From: Aliirhizobium smilacinae
GTDB taxonomy: Bacteria > Pseudomonadota > Alphaproteobacteria > Rhizobiales > Rhizobiaceae
Length of the DNA stretch: 64,000 nt
Direction of reading: 5' to 3'
NCBI RefSeq assembly: GCF_006335145.1
Contig: NZ_VDMN01000006.1
Span: 62,001-126,000 of the forward strand
Part shown: piece after piece, positions 34,201-41,373 of the stretch
How positions within the stretch are numbered: position 1 is the first letter of the stretch
How the letters are laid out: each line of letters opens with the position of its first letter
Notes under the pieces: model-generated
Told to the model about the DNA's origin: nothing
What the model saw: only the letters and a program-made list of their open reading frames with translations
Databases searched by the model: none
Program-made: the position numbers and the translations under genes

Positions 34201-36511
34201 CCGGGTCAGAGACATTACCGGCTGCATCCTGCTGCACGACCTTCAGCTCGCCGCCGTTGTCCTGTGCGGGGCTGAGGTTGACGGTAAAGTTGCCATTGCC
34301 GGCAACCGTGCCGGTGCCGATGATCACGCCACTCGCATCGCGCACCGTCACCGTGGCACCCGGTTCGCCGCGACCGGTCAGCACGGTTCCGGCGTCGTTG
34401 ACATCGAGAGCCGTCGGCGCATCGGGAGCAACGAGATCCGGGGAGGGGATCGTCACAGGCGTGGAGTCGTTGCCCGAAGCATCCTCCGCGACGACCTGAA
34501 GGTCCCGGCCGTCGGTCTGGGCAGGGTCGAGCGGGATGCTGAACATGCCCGTCGGGCCGACCGTCACCGTGCCGACCACGACGCCATCGGCATCCGTCAC
34601 CGTTATCTTCGCGCCGGGCTCGCCACGGCCGGTAAGGACGGCGCCATCGTCGCTGATGCTGAGATTGGTCGGAGCGTCCGGTCCCGTCAGATCGGGCGCA
34701 TCGGTCGTTCCCGGCTGCGATGTGTTGCCGGCTGCGTCCGTCAGCACGACTTCCAGCGTGCCTCCATCGGTCTGGGCCGGTGTGAGCGTGACTGTGAACG
34801 TGCCGTTCGGACGAACCGTTGCCGTGCCGATCTCGTCGCCGGCAGCATTGGTGATCGTCACCGTGGTTCCGGGCTCGCCGCGGCCGGTGAGGGTCGTTCC
34901 GGCGTCGTTGACATCGAGATTGGTGGGTGTGGCCGGGTCGATCAGGTCTGGAGAGGATATCAACTCAGGCTGCGAGGTGCCGTTGACATCGCTTTGAACC
35001 ACACGCAGCTCGCCGCCATCGATCTGGGCGGGGGCGAGCGTGACAGAAAATGTACCGTCAGTCGCAACGGTTGCCGTGCCAACGATCTGGCCAGCGGCGT
35101 TGGTAACCTTGATCTGGGCGCCCGGCTGCCCGTCGCCGGTCAGAACCGTGCCGGCTGCGTTGATATCCAGATCCGTCGGGGCGGGCGGTGCGTCGGGGTC
35201 GGGTGCGAGAACCGTGCCTGGAGCAGACGTGTTGCCCGCGCCATCGGTGAGCACGACGTCCAGTTCGCCGCCGTCGAACTGGATCGGATCGAGGTCTATG
35301 GTGAACGTGCCGTCAGCGGCCACGACTCCTGTACCGACCTCATCGCCATCAGCATTGGTTACGGTAACCGTCGCGCCGGGCTCGCCACGTCCCGTCAGCA
35401 CGCTACCATCGTCATTCACACCAAGATTGGTCGGCGGCAGCGGGGCCTGGATGTCATCGACGTCCAGCGCACCGGGATCCGAAGCATTACCGGCGGCATC
35501 CTTGAGAACGACCTCGAGTTCACCGCCATTATTCTGCAGGGGATCGAGATCGATGCTGAAAGTGCCGTCCTGCCCGACCGTGCCGGCGCCGACGGTTACA
35601 CCATTGGCATCCGTGACGGTTACCGTGGCACCCGGTTCTCCGCGTCCCGTCAGGACCGCACCGTCGTCACCGATTGCGAGATTTGTCGGCGCATCGGGTG
35701 CAATCAAGTCCGGTGACGGCGTCGTGCCCGGATCCGAGACGTTTCCGGCTGCATCCTCCAGCACGACGCTCAATTCTCCGCCATCGATCTGGGCAGGGTC
35801 GAGCGTGATGCTGAACGAGCCATTGGCGCCGACGATGCCGGTGCCGACAACGACACCGGCCGCATTCGTCACGATCACTTCCGCACCTGGTTCTCCGCGC
35901 CCGGTCAAGGTTGTCCCGGTGCCGTTGACAGCAAGGTTGGTTGGCGGTTCCGGTGCCTCGGTATCTGAATCGGAATCCGAGTCAGCATCAGCATCAGCAT
36001 CAGCATCAGCATCTGCATCTGCATCGGCGTCAGCGTCCGCATCTGCATCAGCGTCCGCATCCGAATCGCTGTCATCGGAGCCGCCGCCGCTTGAGCCGCC
36101 AATGCCTATTGCAGCGGCTCCAAGTCCGAGCGCTGCTGCAAGGCCAAGCACGGAAGCGCCTCCGCCGGCTCCAGCCGCCGCGCCGGCGCCTGCCAGCTGA
36201 TCGACCGGAGCGCCTTCGACGAACTCGAAATTGGCGAGCTCATCCGTGTATTCGCCTTGCCAGAGATTGCCGGCGCTGTCTTCGAGTACGAGTTCGCTAC
36301 GCTCGGCGCCTTCGCCCGTGTAAAAATTCTCGATCCGGATGTCGGGTCCATTGCGCACGTCAATGATCAGGTCGTCGCCAGAGCGGGAGGTTGCGGCGAT
36401 CTGGTCGGGAGATAAGGACAGTTTTACGGTGCTTGGCTTGGAAAGGACGATATCGTTGCCGTTTACGGTGGTCGTTTGTCCGTTTGCCTTATCCAATACT
36501 ACAGCAACCAT
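28265..36511 (-). CDS. Giant BapA/LapA-type surface adhesin with 25 Ig-like repeats
   Basis: The 2,748-residue protein starts MVAVVLDKANGQ, a BapA-prefix domain (about 1-105), with AGGAGG seven bases upstream. A longer frame exists (to 36640) but its extra part is unlike the family. Next comes a Gly/Ala-rich segment (106-144) holding AAAG, then an Asp-Ser/Asp-Ala run (146-186). Then follow 25 tandem Ig-like repeats of about 85 residues (189-2300), each with 'LTGxGEPGATVTVTNAAG' and 'GTFxIxLxPAQxDGG'. The C-terminal 450 residues include beta-rich domains and an acidic tail ending LATQKLPVV, the expected type I secretion signal. No RTX nonapeptides are evident. It probably mediates attachment and biofilm formation at the cell surface. 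Secretion genes follow on the same strand and a TolC-type gene precedes it. Confidence 0.94.
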   Translation of the reverse strand: MVAVVLDKANGQTTTVNGNDIVLSKPSTVKLSLSPDQIAATSRSGDDLIIDVRNGPDIRIENFYTGEGAERSELVLEDSAGNLWQGEYTDELANFEFVEGAPVDQLAGAGAAAGAGGGASVLGLAAALGLGAAAIGIGGSSGGGSDDSDSDADADADADADADADADADADADADADSDSDSDTEAPEPPTNLAVNGTGTTLTGRGEPGAEVIVTNAAGVVVGTGIVGANGSFSITLDPAQIDGGELSVVLEDAAGNVSDPGTTPSPDLIAPDAPTNLAIGDDGAVLTGRGEPGATVTVTDANGVTVGAGTVGQDGTFSIDLDPLQNNGGELEVVLKDAAGNASDPGALDVDDIQAPLPPTNLGVNDDGSVLTGRGEPGATVTVTNADGDEVGTGVVAADGTFTIDLDPIQFDGGELDVVLTDGAGNTSAPGTVLAPDPDAPPAPTDLDINAAGTVLTGDGQPGAQIKVTNAAGQIVGTATVATDGTFSVTLAPAQIDGGELRVVQSDVNGTSQPELISSPDLIDPATPTNLDVNDAGTTLTGRGEPGTTVTITNAAGDEIGTATVRPNGTFTVTLTPAQTDGGTLEVVLTDAAGNTSQPGTTDAPDLTGPDAPTNLSISDDGAVLTGRGEPGAKITVTDADGVVVGTVTVGPTGMFSIPLDPAQTDGRDLQVVAEDASGNDSTPVTIPSPDLVAPDAPTALDVNDAGTVLTGRGEPGATVTVRDASGVIIGTGTVAGNGNFTVNLSPAQDNGGELKVVQQDAAGNVSDPATLTIDDTQSPATPTNLAVADTGLVLTGRGEPGTKVTVTNAAGEVIGEDTVDPDGTFSVDLDPAQLDGGELDVVLTDTAGNASTPGTVLAPDPEAPPAPTDVVVSADGTILTGDGQPGATVRVTNAAGTTIGTGTVLGDGSFSITLTPAQIDGGEVRATQTDANGTSQPALALSPDLIDPAAPTNLAVNDAGTTLTGRGEPGTTVTVTNAAGQTVGTGTVAGNGSFTIALNPAQTDGANLTVVLEDGGDNLSPPATVPTPDLIAPAAPTGVTVSADGSQLSGQGEAGATVTIRDANGVILGTGTVPGNGNFTIALNPAQDDGGLVRVVQQDAAGNTSPIITATSPDITGPDAATDLNVNTAGTVLTGRGEPGATVTVTNEAGQTIGTGTVAQNGTFTIGLTPPQTDGGDLQVVLADAQNNPSDPTVIPSPDLIGPDAPTGITVGAGGTTLTGQGEPGATVTVTNEAGQTVGTGTVGPTGQISIPLNPAQTDGGDLTVVLTDETGNPSDPVIVTSPDTTDPDQPGNLVVNGAGTILTGSGEIGTTVTVTNAAGQPVGTGTVGPNGTFTIGLSPAQIDGGNLTVTLQDGSGNISDPGTVPTTDTTPPAAPSGLGFQNGGAILIGTGEPGAIVTVTNAAGQPAGTGTVGTNGSFSVTLNPPQLDGGNLQVVQTDPQGNTSAPGVIASVDATPPALPTNISVNADGTQITGRGEVGSTVTVTNAAGDTFTGTVLANGTFTIALSPAQDDGGQLQVVLTDAAENPTLPVSVATPDLVDPDAPVLTGTSDDRTVVNGTGEAGATIIIRDSAGLVIGGGTVAANGTFAITVNPAQTAGGTITGVQTDQAGNASDAGSLPLTDIQPPAPATDLLVNADGDTLTGEGEPGAIVTVTGGAGGTWTGTVGADGTFTITLDPAQIDGEQLSVILTDAAGNASGVATVLAPDPDAPAAPFALNVTGDGEILTGSGTAGASVTVRNAAGEIVGNGTVDGVGGFTIDLDPAQTDGGNLQVTLTNIGGTSQPGIISSPDLDAPDAPTNLGVSGDGEVLTGRGEPGATVTVTNAAGVEVGTGIVAANGTFSIGLTPEQLDGGSLNVVLSDTAGNPSLPGTTLTPDLTAPDAPTNLVVSANGAQLSGAGELGAVVTVTTADGVVVGTGSVGAGGTFTITLNPPQADGAELNVVLKDAAGNVSDPGTVSTTDGTAPDAPTNLILDGDGIVLTGNGEVGAAVTVTNAAGTIVGTGVVGPGGTFNITLDPAQDDGGNLNVVLTDDANNISTPGTIGSPDLTGPEPPTSLVVNSSGTLIGGGGEPGSTVTVTNAAGTIVGTGTVAPDGTFSIGLSPSQVNGGALNVVLTDGSGNPSDTASVNSPDLLAPAAPTNLDVNGDGTSLTGTGEPGATVRVTNADGVQFGPVIVPVSGIFTVPLSPAQADGRNLTVVLTDAAGNPSPAGITDTPDLLPPAPPEDLAVSPAGNELTGTGEPGATITVTGTGGAIIGTGTVDANGNFSVGLSPSQVNGQELEVVQRDAAGNVSGPASTTAPGVDFALTNATDTAILDQTTTRQNEATPSTDTRSVTALLSLTLGSLLAVNLGSATNPVVNFNLAQNTNSVDLDLRIGGLVNVGVLSNFSVIIERWNGTAWVRGDYGTDNVDNGILRLNLLGSPTGEITLTDLDAGQYRATLVPNPGITVGIGTVREISVTATDQFENVQITVGERADGNFIDIAATGNTDDLRIAEIEFNGITHLLTNGSVTVEGAFGTLVFSADGSYIYTPHLNATAGGTDNFTIVVVDPVTGNELSSDLTIDVEVQDTSAITMASASDETMSFALADDGGGTDGTDHPDDNARTTADNDASSDSPDTADTDNSATDIPADAAVTDDIPLDAALADGSDTTPDPQEPVEASLNADDGLSLLVGGGEEVDLSALDGLTGDTSITAGADGDTGLDISANVDLPDGVDAVLDVVDAPPLDPFEPINQNDDLATQKLPVV
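29610..35947 (-). repeat. Array of 25 Ig-like coding repeats with a five-repeat higher-order period
   Basis: Each unit is about 254 bases (84-87 residues). Variant linkers recur every five units: units 2, 7 and 17 end with DxQxP, units 3, 8 and 18 end with LAPDPxAP, and units 4, 9 and 19 carry GTSQP with SPDL. This shows growth by copying five-unit blocks (about 1.27 kb). Units 12-16 have lost the pattern. Confidence 0.85.
35963..36076 (-). repeat. Hexanucleotide repeat coding an Asp-Ala/Asp-Ser tract
   Basis: On the plus strand the tract is a run of ATCAGC-like hexamers with variants, giving alternating Asp with Ala or Ser in the adhesin. Because the unit is six bases, gain or loss of copies keeps the frame and changes only stalk length. 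Confidence 0.85.
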
Positions 36512-36832
36512 CTTCTGTCCTCCTGATGTGCCGGGCATCATGCCCTGTGTTGGCGTGCTGCCTCCCGCTAAGCGGCGATCGCCTTCATCGCTGTCGTCAT
36601 TCCTGGCGAAAGCGCCCTTTAGGGATCTCGTAGGCAGCACACAGAGATGAAGGTGCTGTATTTCAATTTATGTTCAATTAGCATTGCCTCATGTTCGGTA
36701 TTGACGCTTAACGAAGCGTGAAGATCAGAGGGCAAAGACTGGCCAAACGACCCAAAGCGAAACGAATGACGCGAACGGGTCGCGTCATCTCGAAACTTTT
36801 GACGATGTGGCTGTGGATATTACGCGTTCGGA
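36512..36832. other. Intergenic region between tolC-like gene and adhesin gene
   Basis: These 321 bases lie downstream of the TolC-like gene and upstream of the adhesin, both on the minus strand. They should contain the adhesin promoter. A terminator-like hairpin is at 36766-36788, and a small ACGCTT/AAGCGT dyad lies near 36703-36718. The segment around 36650-36700 is AT-rich. Any N-terminal extension of the adhesin frame here is judged non-coding. Confidence 0.55.
36766..36788 (-). terminator. Hairpin after the TolC-like gene
   Basis: ATGACGCG (36766-36773) and CGCGTCAT (36781-36788) form an eight-base-pair stem with a seven-base loop, 45 bases past the stop. The minus-strand continuation TCGTTTCGCTTT is mildly T-rich. 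Confidence 0.5.
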
Positions 36833-38356
36833 TCAGGTCCGAGGTGCGCGCAATGGCATCTTCTGGGCATCGGCCGAGATCTGTTCTGCAGACGGAGATG
36901 CGGACTTGGATGAAGGCGCGCGCGCAGATGTTAACTCAGGGACAGGTGGAGGCTGAGATGCAGATGCAGATACAGTTTCAGGCGGTAATGTAGACGCAGA
37001 CGAAAGGCCAAAGGCATCCCGCAGCCTGCCAGCGGCATAGGCGCATTCGACGTTGAGCTTATAGAGATCGAAACGCGTGTTGATTTCGTCGAAGCGTGCG
37101 GAATGCAGCTCCTGGTCGGCGTTCAGAACGTCGAGCAACGATCGGGTGCCAAGATCGAGGAACTGTTTCTGATACAGATCCCGCGTCTCGCGCATCATCG
37201 TCTGCCGCGAGCCGAGGGATTTCAGCAGCGTACCGAGGCTGTTTACCTGCGAGGCGGATTGGATCCATGATCTCTGGGTATCGAATTTTCCGACCGCAAT
37301 GGCTGCGTCGGATGCCTGGGCGCCGTAACGGGCGGCGTTCTGGCGGGCTCTGAACGAACCGCCGTTATAGAGGTCTCCCTTGACGGTTACGCCGATCATG
37401 TAGTCGGATTCGCCGCCGCCCCAGGTCTTCATCCGAGTCGTACCTTCGAGCGCGATCGTCGGAAGCATATCGGCACGGGCAAGCTTGACGCGCGCATCGG
37501 CTTCCCGCTTTCGGGATTTGGCCGCGACAACCGTCGGAACGGTTTCCCATACGGGTTCAGGTCCGGCGCAGGCCTTGCTGAGGGCGGAAGGGAAGGACGG
37601 GCGCAGACGCACTGCGGTCATCTGGCCGAGCAGCGAGCTCAGCGAGCCCTCCCATCGCTGCTTTTCCGCGTTGATCTCAAGCGCGGTGGACTGGGCGGCC
37701 TGAATGCGGGCCTGCGCCTGCAGCTTGTCCGAGCGCGTGCTGGCGCCACGGTCGGTTCTGGCGGTCACCAGCTCGGCGATGGCCGAGACATCGTTGACCT
37801 GTTCCTTCGCCACGGCCGCAAGCCTGGCATTGCGCATGACTTCCACGGAAGCCAATACGGTTTCCCGGATCGTATCGTCGACAGTAGCGAGAAATTCTGC
37901 CCGGCGGACATCATAGATGGCGGATTCCGCCTCGACCCGGCCGGACACCTTTCCGAAATCGTAGATCATCTGGCTGGCCGTCGCATTCAACCGGGGTGCC
38001 CATTCGCCGCGATCACCTTTCTGCGCCGCGAGATCGAGACCGCCGCCAACCGACGGGCGATAACCGGATCTCGCATCCGCGATCAGCTCGTTCTGTTGCC
38101 GGATCCGCCCGGCGGCCTCCTGGATCGAAGGGTGCCAGCTGACGACGCGACGGACGGCACTGTCTATGTCGGTGACCGGTGCCGTTATCGATCCCGTTAT
38201 CTCGGGCGAGGGTTTTGACGGCGAGGCCGCAAGCGCCTGCGCTTTCGTATCCTGCTGCTTTTGAGCGGCATTTTTGTGTGATGTCTGGCTACAGGCCGTC
38301 TGGATAAGGGCAGCCGCTATCAACAGGCAAAGTTTGATGGTGCGACTTGAACGCAT
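36833..38356 (-). CDS. TolC-family outer-membrane protein for type I secretion
   Basis: The 507-residue protein has a signal peptide with a cysteine at its end ('LIQTACSQ'), a weak lipobox. Two repeated TolC halves follow, with long helical stretches ('HPSIQEAAGRIRQQNELIAD', 'GYRPSVGGGLDL', then 'RADMLPTIALEG', 'YNGGSFRARQNAAR', 'DLGTRSLLDVLNADQELHSA'). It should form the outer-membrane channel for adhesin export (LapE role). The last 70 residues are a Ser/Pro/Ala-rich tail outside the core. It is transcribed toward the adhesin but separated from it by 321 bases and a hairpin, so it likely has its own transcript. Confidence 0.93.
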   Translation of the reverse strand: MRSSRTIKLCLLIAAALIQTACSQTSHKNAAQKQQDTKAQALAASPSKPSPEITGSITAPVTDIDSAVRRVVSWHPSIQEAAGRIRQQNELIADARSGYRPSVGGGLDLAAQKGDRGEWAPRLNATASQMIYDFGKVSGRVEAESAIYDVRRAEFLATVDDTIRETVLASVEVMRNARLAAVAKEQVNDVSAIAELVTARTDRGASTRSDKLQAQARIQAAQSTALEINAEKQRWEGSLSSLLGQMTAVRLRPSFPSALSKACAGPEPVWETVPTVVAAKSRKREADARVKLARADMLPTIALEGTTRMKTWGGGESDYMIGVTVKGDLYNGGSFRARQNAARYGAQASDAAIAVGKFDTQRSWIQSASQVNSLGTLLKSLGSRQTMMRETRDLYQKQFLDLGTRSLLDVLNADQELHSARFDEINTRFDLYKLNVECAYAAGRLRDAFGLSSASTLPPETVSASASQPPPVPELTSARAPSSKSASPSAEQISADAQKMPLRAPRT

Positions 38357-38766
38357 CTAGTCTCCATAGGCCGACAATCGAAAGCTGAACCGGCCTACGC
38401 GACACCACTGGCTGGAGAAACGCTCCCAAGCACTTAGATTCGCTAGATATATAAGTGATTCGTGAGGTACTGCAAACTTGGGTTGAGCCGCCATGCCCGC
38501 GTCTCGCGATGATGTCATGTCAGCGCTGCTATCCCGGCAGTAGTCGTGGATAAGCGGAAGCGTATAGCGCTGGCCGCATATGCTTTAATCTTTAAATTAC
38601 GTGACCAGTAAAATTTTAATAAAACTCTAATAAGTATTTAATGTGTATTCGGAAATATATCGTAACCATTTTCTTCATTTGTATTTGAATGGCACGCCCA
38701 TGTTGTGATTGATGAGCAGCAAGACAGGATGTCTTTAACATAGCTGGATGCTTTGCATTGCTCTCA
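38357..38766. other. Divergent intergenic region upstream of tolC-like and wecG-like genes
   Basis: Some 410 bases lie between divergent genes. The stretch 38580-38700 is markedly AT-rich compared with its neighbours (runs such as AAAATTTTAATAAAA) and probably contains promoters for the polysaccharide locus. No frame here is convincing, and no clear inverted repeat was found. Confidence 0.55.
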
Positions 38767-39561
38767 ATGGCCCTTGAAGCACATGACGTAAATGTCTCTC
38801 GGATGGCTGACTGGCCCCATGTGGTGCTGGGCGGCCTGCCGATCGTCCGTTCGACGATGGACGAAGCGGCGGCCGGCTTCATCGAGCAGGCCCTTTGCGC
38901 TCGAGGCCAGAATAATCTTCCCTTCTATTCCACTTCGGCAAACGGCCAGGTTCTGGCGATGTGCGTCCGCAAGCCCGAATTCATGAAACTCATGCTCGAG
39001 GCGGATCAGATCCACGCCGATGGCATGCCCATGGTTCAATGTTCGAGGCTTCTCTGCAAGACCGCGCTGCCCGAGCGGGTGGCGACGACGGACCTTGTCC
39101 ACGCGGTGGCCGAACGGGCGCAGGAGGAAAACGTCACCTTCTATTTTCTTGGCGGAAACGAAGAGGTCAACGCCAAGGCGGTAGCCGCGATGCGGATACT
39201 CTATCCGCGCCTGCGCTTCGTCGGGCGTCGCAACGGCTATTTCCGACCCGAAGAAGAAGATGAGATCGTTGCGGATATTCGCGACAAGCGTCCGGATATT
39301 CTCTGGATCGGCCTTGGTTTCCCGTTTGAGCAGAAATTCGTCAGCCGCAATCTGGAAAAGCTGCGTGGCGTCGGCGTGATCAAGACATCCGGCGGACTGT
39401 TCGACTTCCTGTCCGGCAAAAATCCCCGCGCACCCATGTGGATGCAGCGCCGCGGGCTGGAATGGGTCTATCGGATGTATAACGAGCCGCGGCGTCTGAC
39501 GCTTCGCTACCTGCTGACCAATCCTGTGGCAGTCTACGCATTGCTGCGTTACTCGCGATAG
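38767..39561 (+). CDS. WecG/TagA/CpsF-family glycosyltransferase
   Basis: A 264-residue enzyme of the GT26 family. Marks include 'GGLPIVRSTMDEA', 'STSANGQVL', 'ADQIHADGMPMV', 'FYFLGGNEEV', 'IRDKRPDILWIGLGFPFEQKF' split around the core, and 'SGGLFDFLSGKNPRAPMWMQRRGLEWVYR'-like C-terminal residues. These enzymes add a sugar such as ManNAcA or glucose to a polyprenyl-diphosphate-linked acceptor at the membrane during polysaccharide assembly. The start is uncertain: ATG 38767 has no clear ribosome site, with a TTG at 38758 and an ATG at 38803 as alternatives. A terminator follows, so it is a single-gene transcript at the head of the locus. Confidence 0.9.
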   Translation: MALEAHDVNVSRMADWPHVVLGGLPIVRSTMDEAAAGFIEQALCARGQNNLPFYSTSANGQVLAMCVRKPEFMKLMLEADQIHADGMPMVQCSRLLCKTALPERVATTDLVHAVAERAQEENVTFYFLGGNEEVNAKAVAAMRILYPRLRFVGRRNGYFRPEEEDEIVADIRDKRPDILWIGLGFPFEQKFVSRNLEKLRGVGVIKTSGGLFDFLSGKNPRAPMWMQRRGLEWVYRMYNEPRRLTLRYLLTNPVAVYALLRYSR

Positions 39562-39597
39562 AAGGTCTGGCCGCTTCACACGGCAAACGCAATTGAG

Positions 39598-39621
39598 ACG
39601 GCGCCCCTGAGGCGCCGTTTG
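39598..39621 (+). terminator. Terminator after the wecG-like gene
   Basis: ACGGCGCC (39598-39605) and GGCGCCGT (39611-39618) form an eight-base-pair stem around CCTGA, followed by TTGTCATT. It separates the gene from the convergent Wzz-like gene. Confidence 0.7.
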
Positions 39622-39703
39622 TCATTGCAGCACGGGGACGCGCATCCGACTAAAATCTAGTATCGTGTCTGCATCGGGCCGGTATTCCGCACGATATTTC
39701 GGC

Positions 39704-41227
39704 TCAGACCCGCTGTTCGTTCCCGGATCGTCTGAACAGCAGGCTGAGAAGCCCGAGACCGACGGCCATCACGCAGCCCAGCACGAACCCACCAAACAGA
39801 CCGCCCGCGGTCAGGTAAAGGGTGCGCGGCGGATAGCTGCGTGTCTTCGGAATGGTCGGAGGCGAGATGACCCTGACATTGGTCGTGTTGATCTGCTGGC
39901 GTTCGGCGATCTGTTTGGCACGCCCCATGAACGCCTGGTAAACGGTGGACTTGGATTCCACCTCACGTTCCAGCTGTCGAAGTTGTACGAGAGAATCGTT
40001 GTCGCCGAAGACGACCGATTTCATCGTGTTCGCCTGGGTCTGCTGGGCCATCAAGGCGGCTTCCGCCTGTGCCAGTTCGGATCTCGCCGCGGCGAGAATG
40101 CGGTTCTGTTCGCCGGTGATCTGGGCCTGGATTGCCTCCAGCTGCGGGCGCATCGCAGCAATCCTCGGATGTCTTGCGCCGAAGACCGCAGATTGCGCGT
40201 CGAGTTCGCGTTTGACCGCCGAATATTGGGTCCGTAGCGCAGTCATCGTCTGGGATTCGATCGATGCGCTGTCCAGGCGGTTGTCGAGATTGCCGGTCGA
40301 AAGTTCCTGATAGCGGCTTCGCGCCCTGATGACCCGGGCCTGCGCATCGACGAGCTGCGTGTTGGTCTGATTGGCGACGATGCTGCTGACCAGTTCGCCG
40401 GAACTTGAGAGGATGTTGTGGTCTCGCTTGAACTTCTGCACGGCATCGTCGGCAACGGCGACTTCGTTTTTCAGTGCGTCGAGGCGGGAGAAGAGTTCGG
40501 TCGCGGCCCGGCCTGCACCGTCGGCCTGCGCCTTGACCAGCTCATCCTGGAAATTGGTAATTATGGAATTGGCGATTTCCAGTGCCTTTGGTGCCGACAG
40601 GCTCCAGACATCGAGGTTGACGACGAAAGAGTTTTCCTCGCGCTTTGCGACGACATGTTTTTCAAGTGCCCGCAGCGCCTCCAGTCGTCCGGACTGGGCT
40701 GCGCTCGACGTCTCGTCGTTGAATTCCGGATCCTTATCCAGATGGAGCGCATCGATAACGCTGTTGAGCACATTCGCGGATGTCAGGATTCGCAACTTGC
40801 TCTCGACATCGTAGATCTGCATGTCGAGCTGGGTATTGGATGTGAAGATGTCATCGTCCATGACCCGAAGGCTTGCCGGGTCGATGAAGATCTGAGAGCC
40901 CACGGTAAATTTCGGCTTCGCATAGTTGCCGAAACCATACCCCGCCAGAGCGCCGAGGATGATGAACAGGAAGACCAGCCACTTGCCGGCCCATAGCCAG
41001 CCGAGCACCATTCCGGCGCTGATATCCGGCCATGCTGTCGGCAAGGCCATTGGCCGCGATGCGGGCCTTGTCGGCGGCGAAACAGGTTGGGGCTCTTCGT
41101 CCGATCCGAGATAGGAAAGCAGGGAATGCTGTCCGGGCGCAGGGGCACGATGGTCCTCCGCTTCGCGGGCTTTGTCTGGAGCCGCGTCGCGTCGAAGAAA
41201 CTTGGGTGGTCTAAGCATGGCATACAT
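39704..41227 (-). CDS. Wzz/GumC-type polysaccharide chain-length or co-polymerase protein
   Basis: The roughly 507-residue protein has a Wzz domain with an N-terminal membrane helix ('WLVFLFIILGALAGYGFG'), a long periplasmic part rich in heptads (about 150-440, 'FSRLDALKNEVAVADDAVQ'), and a C-terminal helix ('LTAGGLFGGFVLGCVMAVGL') preceded by the proline motif 'SPPTIPKTRSYPPR'. No kinase domain follows, so it is the PCP type without BY-kinase. It would set chain length or link polymerase to export. The ATG at 41227 is chosen over a TTG at 41254; an ATG at 41218 is also possible. Confidence 0.88.
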   Translation of the reverse strand: MYAMLRPPKFLRRDAAPDKAREAEDHRAPAPGQHSLLSYLGSDEEPQPVSPPTRPASRPMALPTAWPDISAGMVLGWLWAGKWLVFLFIILGALAGYGFGNYAKPKFTVGSQIFIDPASLRVMDDDIFTSNTQLDMQIYDVESKLRILTSANVLNSVIDALHLDKDPEFNDETSSAAQSGRLEALRALEKHVVAKREENSFVVNLDVWSLSAPKALEIANSIITNFQDELVKAQADGAGRAATELFSRLDALKNEVAVADDAVQKFKRDHNILSSSGELVSSIVANQTNTQLVDAQARVIRARSRYQELSTGNLDNRLDSASIESQTMTALRTQYSAVKRELDAQSAVFGARHPRIAAMRPQLEAIQAQITGEQNRILAAARSELAQAEAALMAQQTQANTMKSVVFGDNDSLVQLRQLEREVESKSTVYQAFMGRAKQIAERQQINTTNVRVISPPTIPKTRSYPPRTLYLTAGGLFGGFVLGCVMAVGLGLLSLLFRRSGNEQRV

Positions 41228-41373
41228 GGGGCCGGACCTGCCTTTCGCTGCCAATGAAACTCTATCTACGCTAATAAGCGGTAAACCATGCCCCTGAAGA
41301 ACGTGCTGGCCATCGTTTATTGGTACAGAGTTCCTCAGACTAGGCGCAAAAGTTTAAGATTTATCGGTTCTGG

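Noticed and set aside
29316..36200. Long plus-strand open frames across the adhesin (up to about 660 codons)
   Set aside because: They are antisense shadows of the repeat array: they share its 254-base periodicity, start without ribosome sites, and give low-complexity Pro/Val/Thr- or Arg/Asp/Gly-rich products. The minus-strand frame has a clear domain order and secretion context.
36512..36640. Forty-three-codon N-terminal extension of the adhesin
   Set aside because: The conserved BapA-prefix domain begins at the ATG at 36511, which has AGGAGG in front of it; the upstream residues are unlike the family.
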